Source: M3007 sp964550795
GTDB lineage: Bacteria; Bacteroidota; Bacteroidia; Chitinophagales; Saprospiraceae
Direction: 5' to 3'
DNA length: 64,000 nucleotides
Assembly (NCBI GenBank): GCA_964550795.1
Contig: CAZKBH010000005.1
Coordinates: 1-64,000, forward strand
In this document: piece after piece, positions 8,920 through 21,000 of the stretch
How positions within the stretch are numbered: the first letter of the stretch is position 1
How the letters are laid out: the number at the start of each line of letters is the position of its first letter
The notes under the pieces: model-generated
Seen by the model: only the letters and a program-made list of their open reading frames with translations
What the model was told of the DNA's origin: nothing
Database searches by the model: none
Position numbers and translations under genes: made by a program

Positions 8920-11900
8920 TTATACTTTGCTCCAAGGTGCCGCGTCCCGTTTTTTTCCACTTAGGAAAAGATACATCGCTGGAATAACAAACAGGGTCAG
9001 AATCAGGGAGAACATCAGTCCACCCACTACGACAATACCCAGTCCAACTCGGCTGGTGCTGGCTGCTCCGAAGGAAATGGCAATGGGCAATGCCCCCAAA
9101 GCGGTTGCCAGAGTGGTCATCAAAATCGGGCGCAGACGTGCCTTGGCAGCTTCCCACACGGCCTGACTTTTGGGTATCCCCGCATCTCGTTTTTGGTTGG
9201 CAAATTCGACGATCAGGATTCCGTTTTTGGTCACAACCCCAATCAGCATAATCATCCCGATTTGAGAGAAAATATTGAAGGTGTTTCCGGTAAAGGAAAG
9301 ACTCATGTAGGCCCCCGCAATGGCAAGTGGTACGGTGAGCATGATGATGAGTGGGTCGCGGAAACTCTCAAATTGTGCGGCAAGGATGAGGTAAATCAGC
9401 ACCAATGCGAGGATAAATGCGAAAGACGTATTACCGCTGCTCTCCTTGAAATCGCGGGAAGGGCCTTTTAAATCGGTTTGGAATGATTCATCCAAAACCT
9501 CCGCAGCGATGCGGTCCATGGCTTCCAGACCCTCGCCAAGGGTTTTTCCGGGTACTGGGGTCGCACTAATGGTGGCGGATTTATAGCGGTTGAAGTGATA
9601 CAACTGCGGCGGATTGCTGGTTTCATTAAAACGAACAATGTTGTCGAGTTGAACCATTTCACCCCGATTGCTGCGGACATAAAGTGCGGCCAAATCGAGT
9701 GGTTCGTCGCGGTTTTCACGATCCACTTGACCAATGACCTGGTATTGGCGGCCGTTCTGGATAAAATATCCAAAGCGGCGGCCCGAGAGTGCGAGTTGCA
9801 AGGTTTGGCTAACATCCAGCACACTCACGCCCAATTCAGCGGCTTTCAAGCGATCAATGGAGACTTCCAACTCCGGTTTATTGAATTTCAGGTCCACATC
9901 CACAATCGCGAAGGTGGGATCTTTTCGGGCTTCTTCGAGGAATTTCGGAATGACCGTTTTTAGTTTTTCAAAATCCAGGGTTTGAATCACATATTGCACC
10001 GGAAGTCCCCGCCCGAATCCGACGGTGATGGTCTCTTCCTGACTCGGGAACATCCGCGCTTCGGGCATTTTTTTGGTCATGGCAAGCAGTTGCTTGTAAA
10101 TTTCCATCTGACTCCGTTCGCGGGTTTTGGGGTCGGTGAGCAGCAGGCTTACAAAGCCCGAGTTGGTGCTGGCCGTACCAAAACCAGGGGCCGTAATGCC
10201 AAAAACCATACTTTTTTCAGGAATCGAATCCATGACTTTTTTGGAAAGTTCATAGACGATGGTCTCCATTTTGTCGTAATCGGTTCCTTCGGGTGCGGTG
10301 AGGTTGGTACGGATAATGCTGCGATCTTCCAGGGGAGCCAATTCACTTTTTACCACGCCCTGGAAATACCAGATCAGCCCAAAACAGGCCACCAAAATGA
10401 CCAAACTCAGCCATTTGAAGTGCATAAAGGAGCGGAGTGCGTTGCCATAAACCCGTTCCATGCCCCTGAAAAAAGGCTCGGTAGCCTGGTAAAAACGCCC
10501 GTTTGTGGTCACATTTCCACCTAATTTGACATTCAAAACGGGGGTAAGCGTAAGGGACACGAAAGCGGAAATCAATACGGCGCCAGCTACCACAATCCCG
10601 AATTCCCGGAACAATCGCCCCGTGAAGCCTTGCAGGAAAATGACCGGAATAAAGACCACCGCAAGGGTGATGGAGGTACTCACTACCGCAAAGAAAATTT
10701 CCCTGGTTCCTTCCCTGGCAGCCGCCCATTTGTCCATGCCTTCCTCCCTTTTTTTGAAAATATTCTCGGTCACTACAATCCCGTCATCTACCACCAAACC
10801 CGTGGCAAGCACGATTGCGAGCAGGGTTAACACATTGATACTGAAGCCAAAAAGCCACATCAGGAAAAACGCCCCGATGAGCGAAACCGGGATGTCAATC
10901 AAGGGCCGGAGCGCAATAATCCAGTTTCGGAAAAACAGATAAATGATGAGTACCACCAGTCCGATGGCGATAAAAAGTGTTTCGGTTACCTCCAAAATGG
11001 CCCGGCGCACAAACCGACTTTTGTCAATCCCGATATTCATGATGATGTCGGGTGGCAGTTCTTTTTGAATTTGTTCGAAGCGGCGGTAAAACTCATCCGT
11101 GATCTCAACCCAGTTGCTGCCCGGCTGTGGAATCACGGCCAGCGAAACGCCCTGAACCAGATTTCGCCGGGCACCGGTTTCTTCGTTATCCGGCCCCAAA
11201 ATGGCCTCGCCAATGTCTTTGAACCGGATGGTACTGTTGCCGATTTGGCGGATGATCATGTTGTTGAACTCCTCCTCGGTTTGCAGGCGACCAAAGGTTT
11301 TGACCGTCAGCTCAGTTGCATCTCCGCGCACTTTGCCGCCGGGCAGGTCCACATTTTCCCGCTCGAGGGCACTGAGCACATCCTGAGCCGTCAGTCCATA
11401 CGCCGTCATCTTGGTGGGGTTCATCCACAGCCGCATGGAGGGAAGTTTGGAGCCAAAAACATTGACCGCCGAAACGCCCGGGATGGTCTGGATTTTTTCA
11501 CGAATTACGTTCTCGGCATAATCCGAAAGTTCCATGATACTACGCGTGCTGCTTTGGATTGGAACGAAGAGGATTGGATCGCCACTAGCATCAGCTTTGG
11601 TGACGACGGGGGGGGCGTCAATGTCTTGTGGAAGGTTGCGTTGGGCCTGGCTCACCTTATCGCGGACGTCGTTGGCGGCCTGTTCTAGGTCCACACTGAG
11701 GTCGAATTCGACTGAAATATTGCTGTTTCCGAGTGCCGAGGAACTGGAAATGGTCCGAATGCCCGCGATACCGTTGATGGCGCGTTCGAGGGGTTCGGTT
11801 ACCTGACTTTCTATTACATCCGCGTTGGCGCCAGTGTAGTTGGTGCGTACGGTAATGTTGGGTGGGTCAATGGCGGGGTATTCGCGTACGCCCAAAAAAG

Positions 11901-11988
11901 TATAGCCCACGACCCCGAAAAAGATGATGAGAATGCTCATCACGGTAGCAAATACAGGGCGGCGGAGGGAAAAGTCGGATAGGCTCAT
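8920..11988 (-). CDS. RND-family efflux transporter, HAE-1 (AcrB-like)
   Basis: The inner-membrane proton/drug antiporter is about 1,022 residues long, the normal size. It begins MSLSDFSLRRPVFATVMSI, the classical start, so the ATG at 11988 is used and not 12123. The proton-relay aspartate pair is intact in LATGLVVDDGIVVTENIF. The second-half hallmark GVVTKNGILIVEFANQ is near residue 950. Periplasmic docking and porter domains fill the two large loops. The usual membrane-fusion and outer-membrane partners are not next to it. hemC follows closely, an unusual neighbour with no obvious functional link. Confidence 0.95.
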   Translation of the reverse strand: MSLSDFSLRRPVFATVMSILIIFFGVVGYTFLGVREYPAIDPPNITVRTNYTGANADVIESQVTEPLERAINGIAGIRTISSSSALGNSNISVEFDLSVDLEQAANDVRDKVSQAQRNLPQDIDAPPVVTKADASGDPILFVPIQSSTRSIMELSDYAENVIREKIQTIPGVSAVNVFGSKLPSMRLWMNPTKMTAYGLTAQDVLSALERENVDLPGGKVRGDATELTVKTFGRLQTEEEFNNMIIRQIGNSTIRFKDIGEAILGPDNEETGARRNLVQGVSLAVIPQPGSNWVEITDEFYRRFEQIQKELPPDIIMNIGIDKSRFVRRAILEVTETLFIAIGLVVLIIYLFFRNWIIALRPLIDIPVSLIGAFFLMWLFGFSINVLTLLAIVLATGLVVDDGIVVTENIFKKREEGMDKWAAAREGTREIFFAVVSTSITLAVVFIPVIFLQGFTGRLFREFGIVVAGAVLISAFVSLTLTPVLNVKLGGNVTTNGRFYQATEPFFRGMERVYGNALRSFMHFKWLSLVILVACFGLIWYFQGVVKSELAPLEDRSIIRTNLTAPEGTDYDKMETIVYELSKKVMDSIPEKSMVFGITAPGFGTASTNSGFVSLLLTDPKTRERSQMEIYKQLLAMTKKMPEARMFPSQEETITVGFGRGLPVQYVIQTLDFEKLKTVIPKFLEEARKDPTFAIVDVDLKFNKPELEVSIDRLKAAELGVSVLDVSQTLQLALSGRRFGYFIQNGRQYQVIGQVDRENRDEPLDLAALYVRSNRGEMVQLDNIVRFNETSNPPQLYHFNRYKSATISATPVPGKTLGEGLEAMDRIAAEVLDESFQTDLKGPSRDFKESSGNTSFAFILALVLIYLILAAQFESFRDPLIIMLTVPLAIAGAYMSLSFTGNTFNIFSQIGMIMLIGVVTKNGILIVEFANQKRDAGIPKSQAVWEAAKARLRPILMTTLATALGALPIAISFGAASTSRVGLGIVVVGGLMFSLILTLFVIPAMYLFLSGKKRDAAPWSKV

Positions 11989-12072
11989 GTATGGAGTTAT
12001 ACTATAATTAAGGTGATTTCGGTGCGGGAGTGTTCCGCTCCAAACAACGTTGAGTTTGCAATTGGGTTTTGA

Positions 12073-12107
12073 CACGTTTCCTAAACTTTTGAAGTTTAGG
12101 AAACGTG
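12073..12107. repeat. 35 bp palindrome, 16-3-16 architecture (copy 1)
   Basis: A perfect inverted repeat: arm 12073-12088, loop TTG, arm 12092-12107. The core AAACTT...AAGTTT with CGTTT ends is shared with the elements at 12131-12165 and 39817-39851. It sits between the stop of the Wzy-like gene and the start of the RND gene, both on the minus strand. Confidence 0.85.
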
Positions 12108-12130
12108 GAGCGTGGATCAGCAATCTGGCA

Positions 12131-12165
12131 TACGTTTACCAAACTTTTAAAGTTTAGTAAACGTA
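12131..12165. repeat. 35 bp palindrome overlapping a gene end (copy 2)
   Basis: Arms 12131-12146 and 12150-12165 are complementary with a single mismatch. The 3-nt loop at 12147-12149 reads TAA on the minus strand and is the stop codon of the Wzy-like gene, so the last residues (VTFTKL) are encoded by the palindrome arm. Confidence 0.85.
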
Positions 12166-13594
12166 ACCTTATCCCGATTCCTCAGATCCACATTCACCAA
12201 AATAGCTGCCGAGAGGAAAAACAGCGAACCAATTTTGTCGGTCTCGATGAAATCATTCATCAGCATCAAAATATTAATCAGCACAAAACAAAGCAGCGCC
12301 GACAACAGGGCCACCCGGGTTTCTCGATCTTTCGTACGATGGTAGGCCGCCTCGCCTTTGAGCATGACTACAATGCAAAAAACCAGGTAAAAAAACAGGC
12401 CAGGAAGCCCTTGCTCCACTGCAATCATCAGGTAATAATTGTGTGTACTCGAACGCTCGGGGTTGTCCGAAACATAAGTCCGAAAGCTCGTTACGGTGTA
12501 GTTTTTATAATAACTGTAAAACGTAGCCGGACCAAAACCCATCAAGGGCCGCTCCTGAATCATGTACGAGGCGGCAACCCAGCGATACACCCGTTCCATC
12601 GTGGAGATGTCCTCCAGCTTGGTGGTTGCTTCCAAAAGTCGGTCGAAACGCTGGTGGGTAATGGTTTTTTCAAAGTCCGGGGCAAACATTAGCCAATTAT
12701 TCCGGGTGCCTAAAAAAGTAAAAAATACCGCAAAAAACACGGCTGCCGCCATCAGTGCAGCTTTCATTAAACGCCAACGGACCACCCAATATGCCCCAAT
12801 CGCCAGCACCAATGCTCCGTATGCCGCCCGGGTATAAGCAAAATTAATCCCGATTAGCAATACCAATACCCCAGCTATCAGCAACCACCAGGCCCCTGAA
12901 TATCGTCGGTACCAGTAGGTTCCGTACCAGACAAAAGGCAGAAAAATCGCCAGGAGGCAGGCGTACATCACGTGGTTTCGGAAGAAAGGCGCGAGGCAGC
13001 TATTGATGCTTTCGAATGAAAAATCGTAGCCCGCGTGTCGCCAGACTACGGTGATGGTGGCGAAAAAAAGCGGCACAAAAAACCACCACATCAAGGCTTT
13101 AAAATCGCGTGGATGGTTTAAAAAACGCGCAGCCCAAAAATAAAAAACCACCACATACCAGCCCTTGGCAAGCAGTGATTTGAAAGAAATGAGAAAATTC
13201 TGGGAAGTTGAAACGCTGATTGTGAGCCAAAACAAATGGGCCAACAAGGCCAGCGTAATCGGGTGCCTGAAAAAACGAACATCCACCTCCCGCCAATGCT
13301 GCGAAAACCACGCAAAACCAGCCAAAGTGAGTATCCACATCAAGGGTTCCGAAGGCAAATCAGTGGCCAATCCACCCGGTAGCGACACCTCTGTTGATAA
13401 GGGGATACAGCCCAGCATCAGGAAAAAAACTTTGCGAATATCCATCACCGCCAGCCAAATCACCGCCAGCCCCGCAGGCAGCAGGGACAGCCAGGTCATC
13501 TGAAGCCATAAACCGGCAAAAATGGCAAGCAGACTGAATGCCAGAAATGCCGCCACCAGCAGTGCTTGTGGATGCCCCTCAGGAATTCCGATGC
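12147..13594 (-). CDS. O-antigen ligase / Wzy-type polysaccharide polymerase (5' end lost in gap)
   Basis: This polytopic membrane protein has at least 480 residues and about 11 hydrophobic segments. It has the features of the Wzy_C/O-antigen ligase family: a large periplasmic loop and the signature region with PLMGFGPATFYSYYK followed by SSTHNYYLMIAVEQGLPG. Such proteins polymerise or ligate lipid-linked polysaccharide units on the periplasmic side. The frame stays open into the run of N at 13595, so the start codon is missing; an internal GTG at 13556 is not credible as the start. The upstream Wzz-like gene ends in the same gap. The C-terminus is encoded by a palindromic element. Confidence 0.88.
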
Positions 13595-13604
13595 NNNNNN
13601 NNNN
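13595..13604. other. Assembly gap (10 N)
   Basis: The gap separates the 3' end of the Wzz-like gene from the 5' end of the Wzy-like gene. Its true length is unknown. Confidence 0.95.
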
Positions 13605-14712
13605 CTTTCCAATTCACATCGCGGTAAGCGTCTGCGAGAAAAGCGGCGAAAAGGGTAAAAAAGAACGCGGCCAACACCGCCCCAATCACAATAATGCTGC
13701 GTTTCGGGCGACTTTTCATCATGGGTGTCTCGGCGAGTTCCACGATTTGCAGGGCCGGAATGTCGGTGTTGTAGGCGGCCAAAATCTGGTTGTAGCGCTC
13801 CATATCAAAGCTCAATTGTTTGCGGGCCTGATTGTGCAAATCATTGGCAATAGACACTTGCCCAATGCCCTCGTTGTAATCCCGGATGCTCAAAGGACCA
13901 TTGTTAGGGTTGTGCGAGAGCAGCGATTGCCGCTGGCGCATGGCCCCGCGCAGATTAGCCTTGATGTATTCGATGGTATCGAGCGGGATATGTGGATTGC
14001 CGTCCAGTACTTCCAGTCGGGCGCGGTTTCTGGCAATGTCTTCTTCGGCGCGTGAGAGTTGTTCAGAGAGTTGTTCGCCTTGAAAGCCGCCGCTGTAAAT
14101 GTTGTATTTAGATTGAACCGTGCGCAGGCTGTCGCCGAGGCGCAGGAGTTCAGAGGTTTTACGCTTGATATTGGCGTCAAAAGAAGCGAGCAACTGTGAT
14201 TGACTGCTTTTGGTGAGGCGTTGCGCGATCTCATCAATTTTTTTGCGGGCGGCATTGGCCATTTCGGCAGCCAGTGCCGGATCGGTATCTTCGATGCTTA
14301 GTTCAATGGCATCGTTTCGGTTTTTCTGCACGGTGTAGAGGTTTCGGAAATTCAAACGCGCCCAATAGCGACCTTCCTGACTTGCGGAGTCAATGCCATA
14401 ATGTTGGAATAATTGGTAGGTGTTCAGCATGTAGTCCACCAACTCATTGCTGGCCGCGATTTCCAGCAGGCGGTCCACATCCCGGTCGTTGCCGAAATAC
14501 TCGGTTACTTTCATGCCCCCGCCAAAAATCAGTTCTGGTTTGGAGAGATCCTGGTTGGAAGGGTAAAAAATGGTGGTTGCTTTAAAGTAGGTATCCATCC
14601 ACAGGGCGATGCCGATGCTGCCCACAAGGGCCACCAGGCAAACGTTGCGGAGGGCTTTTCTCCATCGGTAAATCGTGCCCAAAACGCCGAGGAGATTGTC
14701 GTGGTTGCTCAT
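13605..14712 (-). CDS. Wzz/GumC-like polysaccharide chain-length determinant (3' end in gap)
   Basis: The product of about 370 residues has the Wzz domain layout. A membrane segment at residues 24-42 (NVCLVALVGSIGIALWMDTY) is followed by a periplasmic region with long coiled-coil stretches (residues 160-310, rich in Q, L, R and E). A second membrane segment (SIIVIGAVLAAFFFTLFAAF) lies close to the C-terminus. It lacks the cytoplasmic tyrosine-kinase domain of the fused forms. It would control the polymerisation length of the sugar chains made with the Wzy-like protein next door. The last few codons run into the gap at 13595. Confidence 0.88.
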
Positions 14713-14719
14713 ATCAAAA

Positions 14720-14938
14720 TCAAAAATAAGTGGAGGGGCGGTCAGTTTTAGTTCGGTAAAACGCGAAAGTACTGCAAAGCCGAACGAATAGGCCCCCCAA
14801 AAGGATGCGCAAAAGTAGGAAATCTGTTGGCCAAAAAATGAGTGCTGTGTAAGGCAACCATTCTTTTCTAACCCGCGTCAATGCCCGACTCATAATCCTA
14901 AGTCCGGCCACCAACTCCGGCAATTTGTTGTGTTGCAT
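14720..14938 (-). CDS. Possible small membrane protein, unrecognised
   Basis: A 72-residue frame ends 7 bp before the Wzz-like start on the same strand. It is basic at the N-terminus and has a hydrophobic stretch (LIFWPTDFLLLRILLGGLF). I recognise no family, and there is no clear promoter or ribosome-binding site. It could be a chance frame. The placement ahead of wzz is the only argument for it. Confidence 0.25.
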   Translation of the reverse strand: MQHNKLPELVAGLRIMSRALTRVRKEWLPYTALIFWPTDFLLLRILLGGLFVRLCSTFAFYRTKTDRPSTYF

Positions 14939-15023
14939 TAGTAGTTTTAGTGATTTAAGTGCTGATTTTAAATCCTCAGTTGCTTAAATCCTGATAATTG
15001 AACCTTCCTGCTTTTATCTGAAA

Positions 15024-18000
15024 ATGACGAAGAAGAACAGCCTTCTCGCGGCAATCGCCCTGCTTTCCCTTTGCACACTCTATGCATTTGCTTACCCTGA
15101 AGCCGTGCAAGAAAATGTGTTCACGCTCTTTTTCCCCAGCGGAGAACGGCCTTTGGCGCGTGTACAGGAAGCCGAGCTGCTCCCGGAGCCTTCCCCGCTC
15201 GACACCTTTCCCCCGCTCAACGAACGCTACGACGATTTTATCAACTCAGGCAGCGGGAATCCCATAGATTTAAACGATCCAAAGGCCATTGAAAGGCAGG
15301 TTGACTACGATCCAAGCACCAACATGTACATCATCACGGAGCGTATTGGCGAGGATTTTTACCGCGCTCCGACCTACATGACCTTCGAGGAATATGTGCG
15401 CTTCCGTGATGAACAGCAACAGCGCGATTATTTTGACCGCCTGCAAGGCGTGGTTTCGGCGGGTGGAAGCGCCGATGGCACCACGGATCCAATATCTAAA
15501 TTTAACTTTAAAACCTCGCTGATTGACCGACTTTTTGGCGGCACCAATGTGGACATCAAGCCGCAGGGAAATATAAACCTGACCTTTGGGTACGATTGGC
15601 AAAAAATCCAAAACCCAATCCTGACCCTGCGCCAGCAAACCAATGGCAATTTCGATTTTGACATGGACATCAACATGAGTGCCCAGGGCAAAATCGGGGA
15701 AAAACTAAACCTAAACTTTAACTACAACACCCAGGCGACCTTCGATTTTGACAACCAAATGAAGATCAATTACGACACCAAGGGCTTCTCGGAAGACGAG
15801 ATTATCCAAAATGTCGAAGCGGGAAACGTATCCATGCCCCTGCGCTCCAACCTCATCAAAGGCGCGCAAAACCTTTTCGGGATCAAAACAGAAATGAAAT
15901 TTGGTCACCTGCGCACCACACTCGTGGCCAGTCAGCAGCGCTCCAGACAACAAAGTATCAAAATTCAGGGCGGCTCGCAGGTGCAAACCTTTGAAAAACC
16001 CATTGACGAATACGACGAAAACCGCCACTTTTTCATGAGCCACTGGAACCGAAGCGAGTTCGAACCAGCCATGAAATGCCTCCCGGTGCCACAATCGCTT
16101 TTCAACATCACCCGGATGGAGGTCTGGATTACCAACGATAAACAGGAATTCCAAAACACCCGGGACGTTTTGCCTTTGGCGGAACTGGCAGAGCCAGATT
16201 CTGTCTCTGCTACGTGGAAACTGCCCAATCCGCCAGGTAAAGACATCAACGGAAAATCACTCCCGGCCAACCAAAACAACCGATTGTATGAGGAGATTCT
16301 GAACAGCGTCAGCCTGGACGAAAGTATGCGTTACACGGATCGGGTAGTGAGCAGACTCTCTGCGCCACCTTTCAATTTGACGCAAATCCGGGACTTTGAA
16401 AAAATGAACGCCCGCCTGCTTTCCCCGCAGGAATACACCTTTAATGAACAACTGGGTTTTGTCAGCATCAACCTCAACGTGCAGCCTGACCAGACGGTGG
16501 GCGTGGCACTTACCTATACCTACAACGGTCAGCCCTATAAAATCGGGGAATTTTCGGACGAGATACCTAAAAAAAGCTCGATTGATACCCTGAAAAGCAA
16601 TGTGCTTTTCCTCAAAATGTTGAAAAGTACCACCCCCAACGTCAAGTTCCCAATCTGGGATCTGATGATGAAAAACGTGTACGCCGTGGGTACCGCCAAT
16701 GTGGATCCGCAAGAATTCCGCTTCGATATTTTTTATGAAGATCCAGGTAGAGGCCAAAAACGTTTCCTCGATGGCCCACTGATTCCCGACAATCTGGAAA
16801 GTCGCCCCCTGCTTCAGGTGTTTGGCCTTGACAATCTCAACCTCCAAGGGGATCCGGGGCCGGATGGTATTTTTGACTTTGTGCCGGGTTTGACCATCAA
16901 TCTGCGATCGGGACGGATTATGTTTCCGGTATTGGAACCATTCGGGAGTGACCTGTTGAAAAAAATCGAAATGGCCAACGGTCAGCCCCTCACCCCGGAT
17001 GAAGTGGTAAAACTGAACAGTCAGTTGATCTACCAACAACTGTACGACAGTACCACTTTTGTGGCCCGGGAATACCAGCAGTTGAACCGCTTTATGTTGC
17101 GTGGTACCTATAAATCAAGTACCTCTTCTGAAATATCGCTCGGAACCTTCAACCTGCCTCCTGGCTCCGTGCGGGTTACGGCCGGCGGCTCCCCGCTTCG
17201 GGAGGGCGTGGATTATTCCATTGACTACAACATTGGTAAAGTACGCATCCTGAACGACGCCATCCTGCAATCCGGTCAAAGTGTAAACGTCAGCTTTGAG
17301 GACAACACGTTTTTTGGGTTTCAGGCCCGAAGCATGATTGGTGCGCGGTTTGATTATGCCTTCAGCAAGGATTTGAGTGTGGGCGCTACGTTCATGAACT
17401 TGTTTGAACGCCCCCTCACCCAAAAAGTAAACTTTGGCGACGATCCCATCAACAATAAGGTGTACGGGCTTGATTTCAGCATTTCCAAAAATGCGCCCTG
17501 GCTCACCAAACTCGTGGACAAACTTCCGTTTATTTCCACCAAAGAGCCTTCCAGTATTTCCGCACAAGCCGAAGTAGCCGTGTTGCAACCCGGGCACAAC
17601 CGGGCCATCAATCAGGGCAACGATAAGGGTGGAACGGTGTATATTGATGATTTTGAGGGTAGTACGGCGAATATCCCACTTACAAACCAATTCAACCAAT
17701 GGGTGATTGCTTCTGTGCCGCAGGGCGCTCCTGATGGGCAACCACTTTTGTTCCCCGAATCTATTTCATCCAACAATACGCTGTCTTTGGGGGCCAACCG
17801 AGCCGGACTTTCCTGGTACATCTCCGACCCCAGCGCCCGCGACCAGCCGGATGGGATTGACCCCTATACCCGACTCATTCAGTTTCAGGACATTTTCCCG
17901 AACCGGCAACTTACGCCCTTCGAGCAATCTAGCCTGCGGCCCTTGGATGTGACGATTTACCCACGCGAAAGGGGGCCATACAACTTTGAAATACCGGGTG

Positions 18001-21000
18001 GTTATGGCAGTTTCTCGGCGGGGTTGACCACGAATGGCGAACTCGCATTGCCTCAAAGCCGCTGGGCGGGCTTCATGAAAGAGGTGACTACCAACGACTT
18101 TGAGGCTTCCAACGTTGAATTCATCGAATTCTGGATGCTGAACCCATACATGGAAAAAACCGATGGCGAAACCGTCTCCGATGCCGGTACCATGTATATT
18201 GACCTTGGCTCAATTTCTGAAGACGTGATGCGCGACGGGCGGCAGTTTTTTGAAAATGGCCTTCCTACCGGTACTAATTTGGTTTCAACAGACGAATCAC
18301 CCTGGGGCCGTGTGCCGATTGAGGCGCCGATCGTAAACGCGTTTGACAACAACGAACAAAGCCGCGCACAACAAGATGTTGGTCTGGATGGCCTTAGCAA
18401 TGCCGAAGAGCGGACCTTTGGCGAAATTGGCGCATGGTATAATCTTATTCAAAACGATCCAAATCTTTCGCCGAATTTTAAACAATCGGTGCAAGCCGAC
18501 CCCTCGAATGACGATTTTGTGTTTTTCCGCGACAATTCATTTCCACAAACTCCGGGGGGACCAGGTTTGCTGAATCGTTACCGCAAATTCAACAATCAGG
18601 AAGGAAACTCGCCTGTAAATCAGACTGACAACCAAAACCCTTCCAGCACCAACTTCCCGGATCAGGAAGACCTTAACCGCGACCGTTCTTTGAACGAAAC
18701 CGAGGCCTATTTCCGGTATAAAATTCCACTCAGCAAAACATTTTTGAACGGCCAGGAAGTGATTGACGAAAATGATCCGGCCATCGCGGATTATATCACC
18801 AACACCGTTGTTTTTCCCAAAGATGGCCGAGAGTACATTTGGTACCGCTTCAAAATTCCACTCGACGACGTAGCCCGCCAAAGTATTGGTGGCATTGAGG
18901 ATTTCCGTTCCATCCGTTTTATCCGGATGTTCTGGAAAGACTTCAGCGAGCGCACCACTTTCCGTTTTGCTACCCTCGAATTGGGCCGGAACCAATGGCG
19001 CCGCTTCAAACAAACCCTTGCAGGTTGCAAAAGCGATCAGGTAATTCCAGAACTCATCCCGTTTGACGTGAACGCGGTGAATATTGAAGAAAACTCAGCC
19101 CGTCAGCCCTTCAACTATACCATTCCGTTTGGGATTCTGCGTGAGCAATCCGTGGGTGCTTTCCCGGACATTTTGCAGAATGAGCAGTCGCTTTCCATCA
19201 ATGTTTGTAGTTTGGCATACTGCGACTCCCGTGCAATTTTCAAAAGTCTGAACATGGATTTGCGGCAGTACAAAAACATCAGAATGTTTGCGCACGGTGA
19301 AGAAACCGACGAGCCACTGGATTCCAGCGACCTCAAAATATTCATTCGCATGGGTTCCGACTACTCACGCAACTACTACGAGTATGAGCTGCCACTTGCC
19401 ATTTCAGACCCTACCAACCTGAATGGCAACCCCGACAGCCGGGATTACAAGGAAGAAGTGTGGAAAACTGAATTTGATTTTCCGCTGGAATTGCTCACCG
19501 AAATCAAAAAACAACGCAACGCTGCCAATTGGTCGCTGGCCGAGCCATTTATCGGGTTTGACCCCAATAATCCGGATGCGCACATCAGGATTGTGGGAAA
19601 TCCCAACCTTGGTCTTGTCAAAGGTATCATGGTGGGGGTCCGAAACTCAGACCCCGATGAACAAAGGCACTGTGTGGAGGTTTGGATCAACGAGCTTCGC
19701 CTCAATGGATTTAATGAAAAAGGAGGGGTCGCGGGTCTGGCCCGGGTGGATATGAAATTGGCCGACCTTGGGGGCGTAGCACTCGCGGGGAGTTATACGG
19801 GCATCGGCTGGGGGAGCATTGAAGAAAAACTCGCCCAACGCCAACGCGAACAGGTGTTGCAATACGATATCTCCACCAACCTTGAACTTGGGAAATTCCT
19901 GCCAGAAAAATCGGGGATTAAATTGCCGTTCTACGCGCAATACTCCAATGTGACCCGAATCCCGGAATTCGACCCGTATGATCTCGACATCAAACGGAAA
20001 GATAAAATGCGCGAGGCCGCCCCCGCTGATCGCGACAGTATTCGCAGCACGACGCAGGACGTAACCATCGTGAAAGGTTACAACTTCACCAACGTCCGCA
20101 AAGAGCGGGTCGGTAAACCCCGCAAGGTGCCGTTACCCTGGAACATTGAAAATTTCAGTCTCACCTACGCCTACAACGAACAGGAAAAACGCACTCCATT
20201 TATCCTGAGCGATGCACTCAGACAATACAAAGGGGGGCTGGACTGGCAATACGGGACTGGGATGAAACCTATCACCCCGTTTAAAAAGCTGATTAAAAAG
20301 GACAAGTATCTGAAATTTATCTCGGAATTCAACTTCAATCCTTTACCAAATACGTACGGATTCAACTCGCTTCTGGAGCGTTTTGAAGGAATTACCACCT
20401 ATCGTTTTTCGGGAGAAGACCCAGAAAGGAATACCTACTACAACCGTCGTTTTACCTGGGATCGCAACTATGACCTTGGCTGGGATCTCACCAAGGCCCT
20501 GCGATTCAATTTCGATGCAACTGCCCGAAGTTTGATTGACGAACCCCTCGAATACGAAGAGGAAGGTGGTGCGCGGATCAGTCGCCAGCAGCGGCGGGAT
20601 TCGATCTTTACCAATATCAAGAGCCTGGGGCGCCCCAAAAACTACAACCATACGGCCAGTCTGAACTGGACGCTGCCCTTCAAGCAGATTCCTTTCCTTG
20701 ATTTTATCGTCATGAAAGCCTCCTATACGGCTGGATATAACTGGACGGCACAGTCGCTCAAACTGCAGAACCTGATTACGGATCAAACCAATCCGTATCT
20801 CAATGTTGTAAATTCCCGTAATCTGGGGAATACCATCCAGAACAACAATACCCGCCAAATCAACGGTGATTTCAACATGGAAACGCTCTACAACAAGAGC
20901 AAATACCTGTCAAAAATCAACAAACCCGGTAAAGCACCGCCCGGTGGCGGTAACAATCCCCGACCCGGAAACCGCAGTGGCCGTGGCAACGACAACAAAA

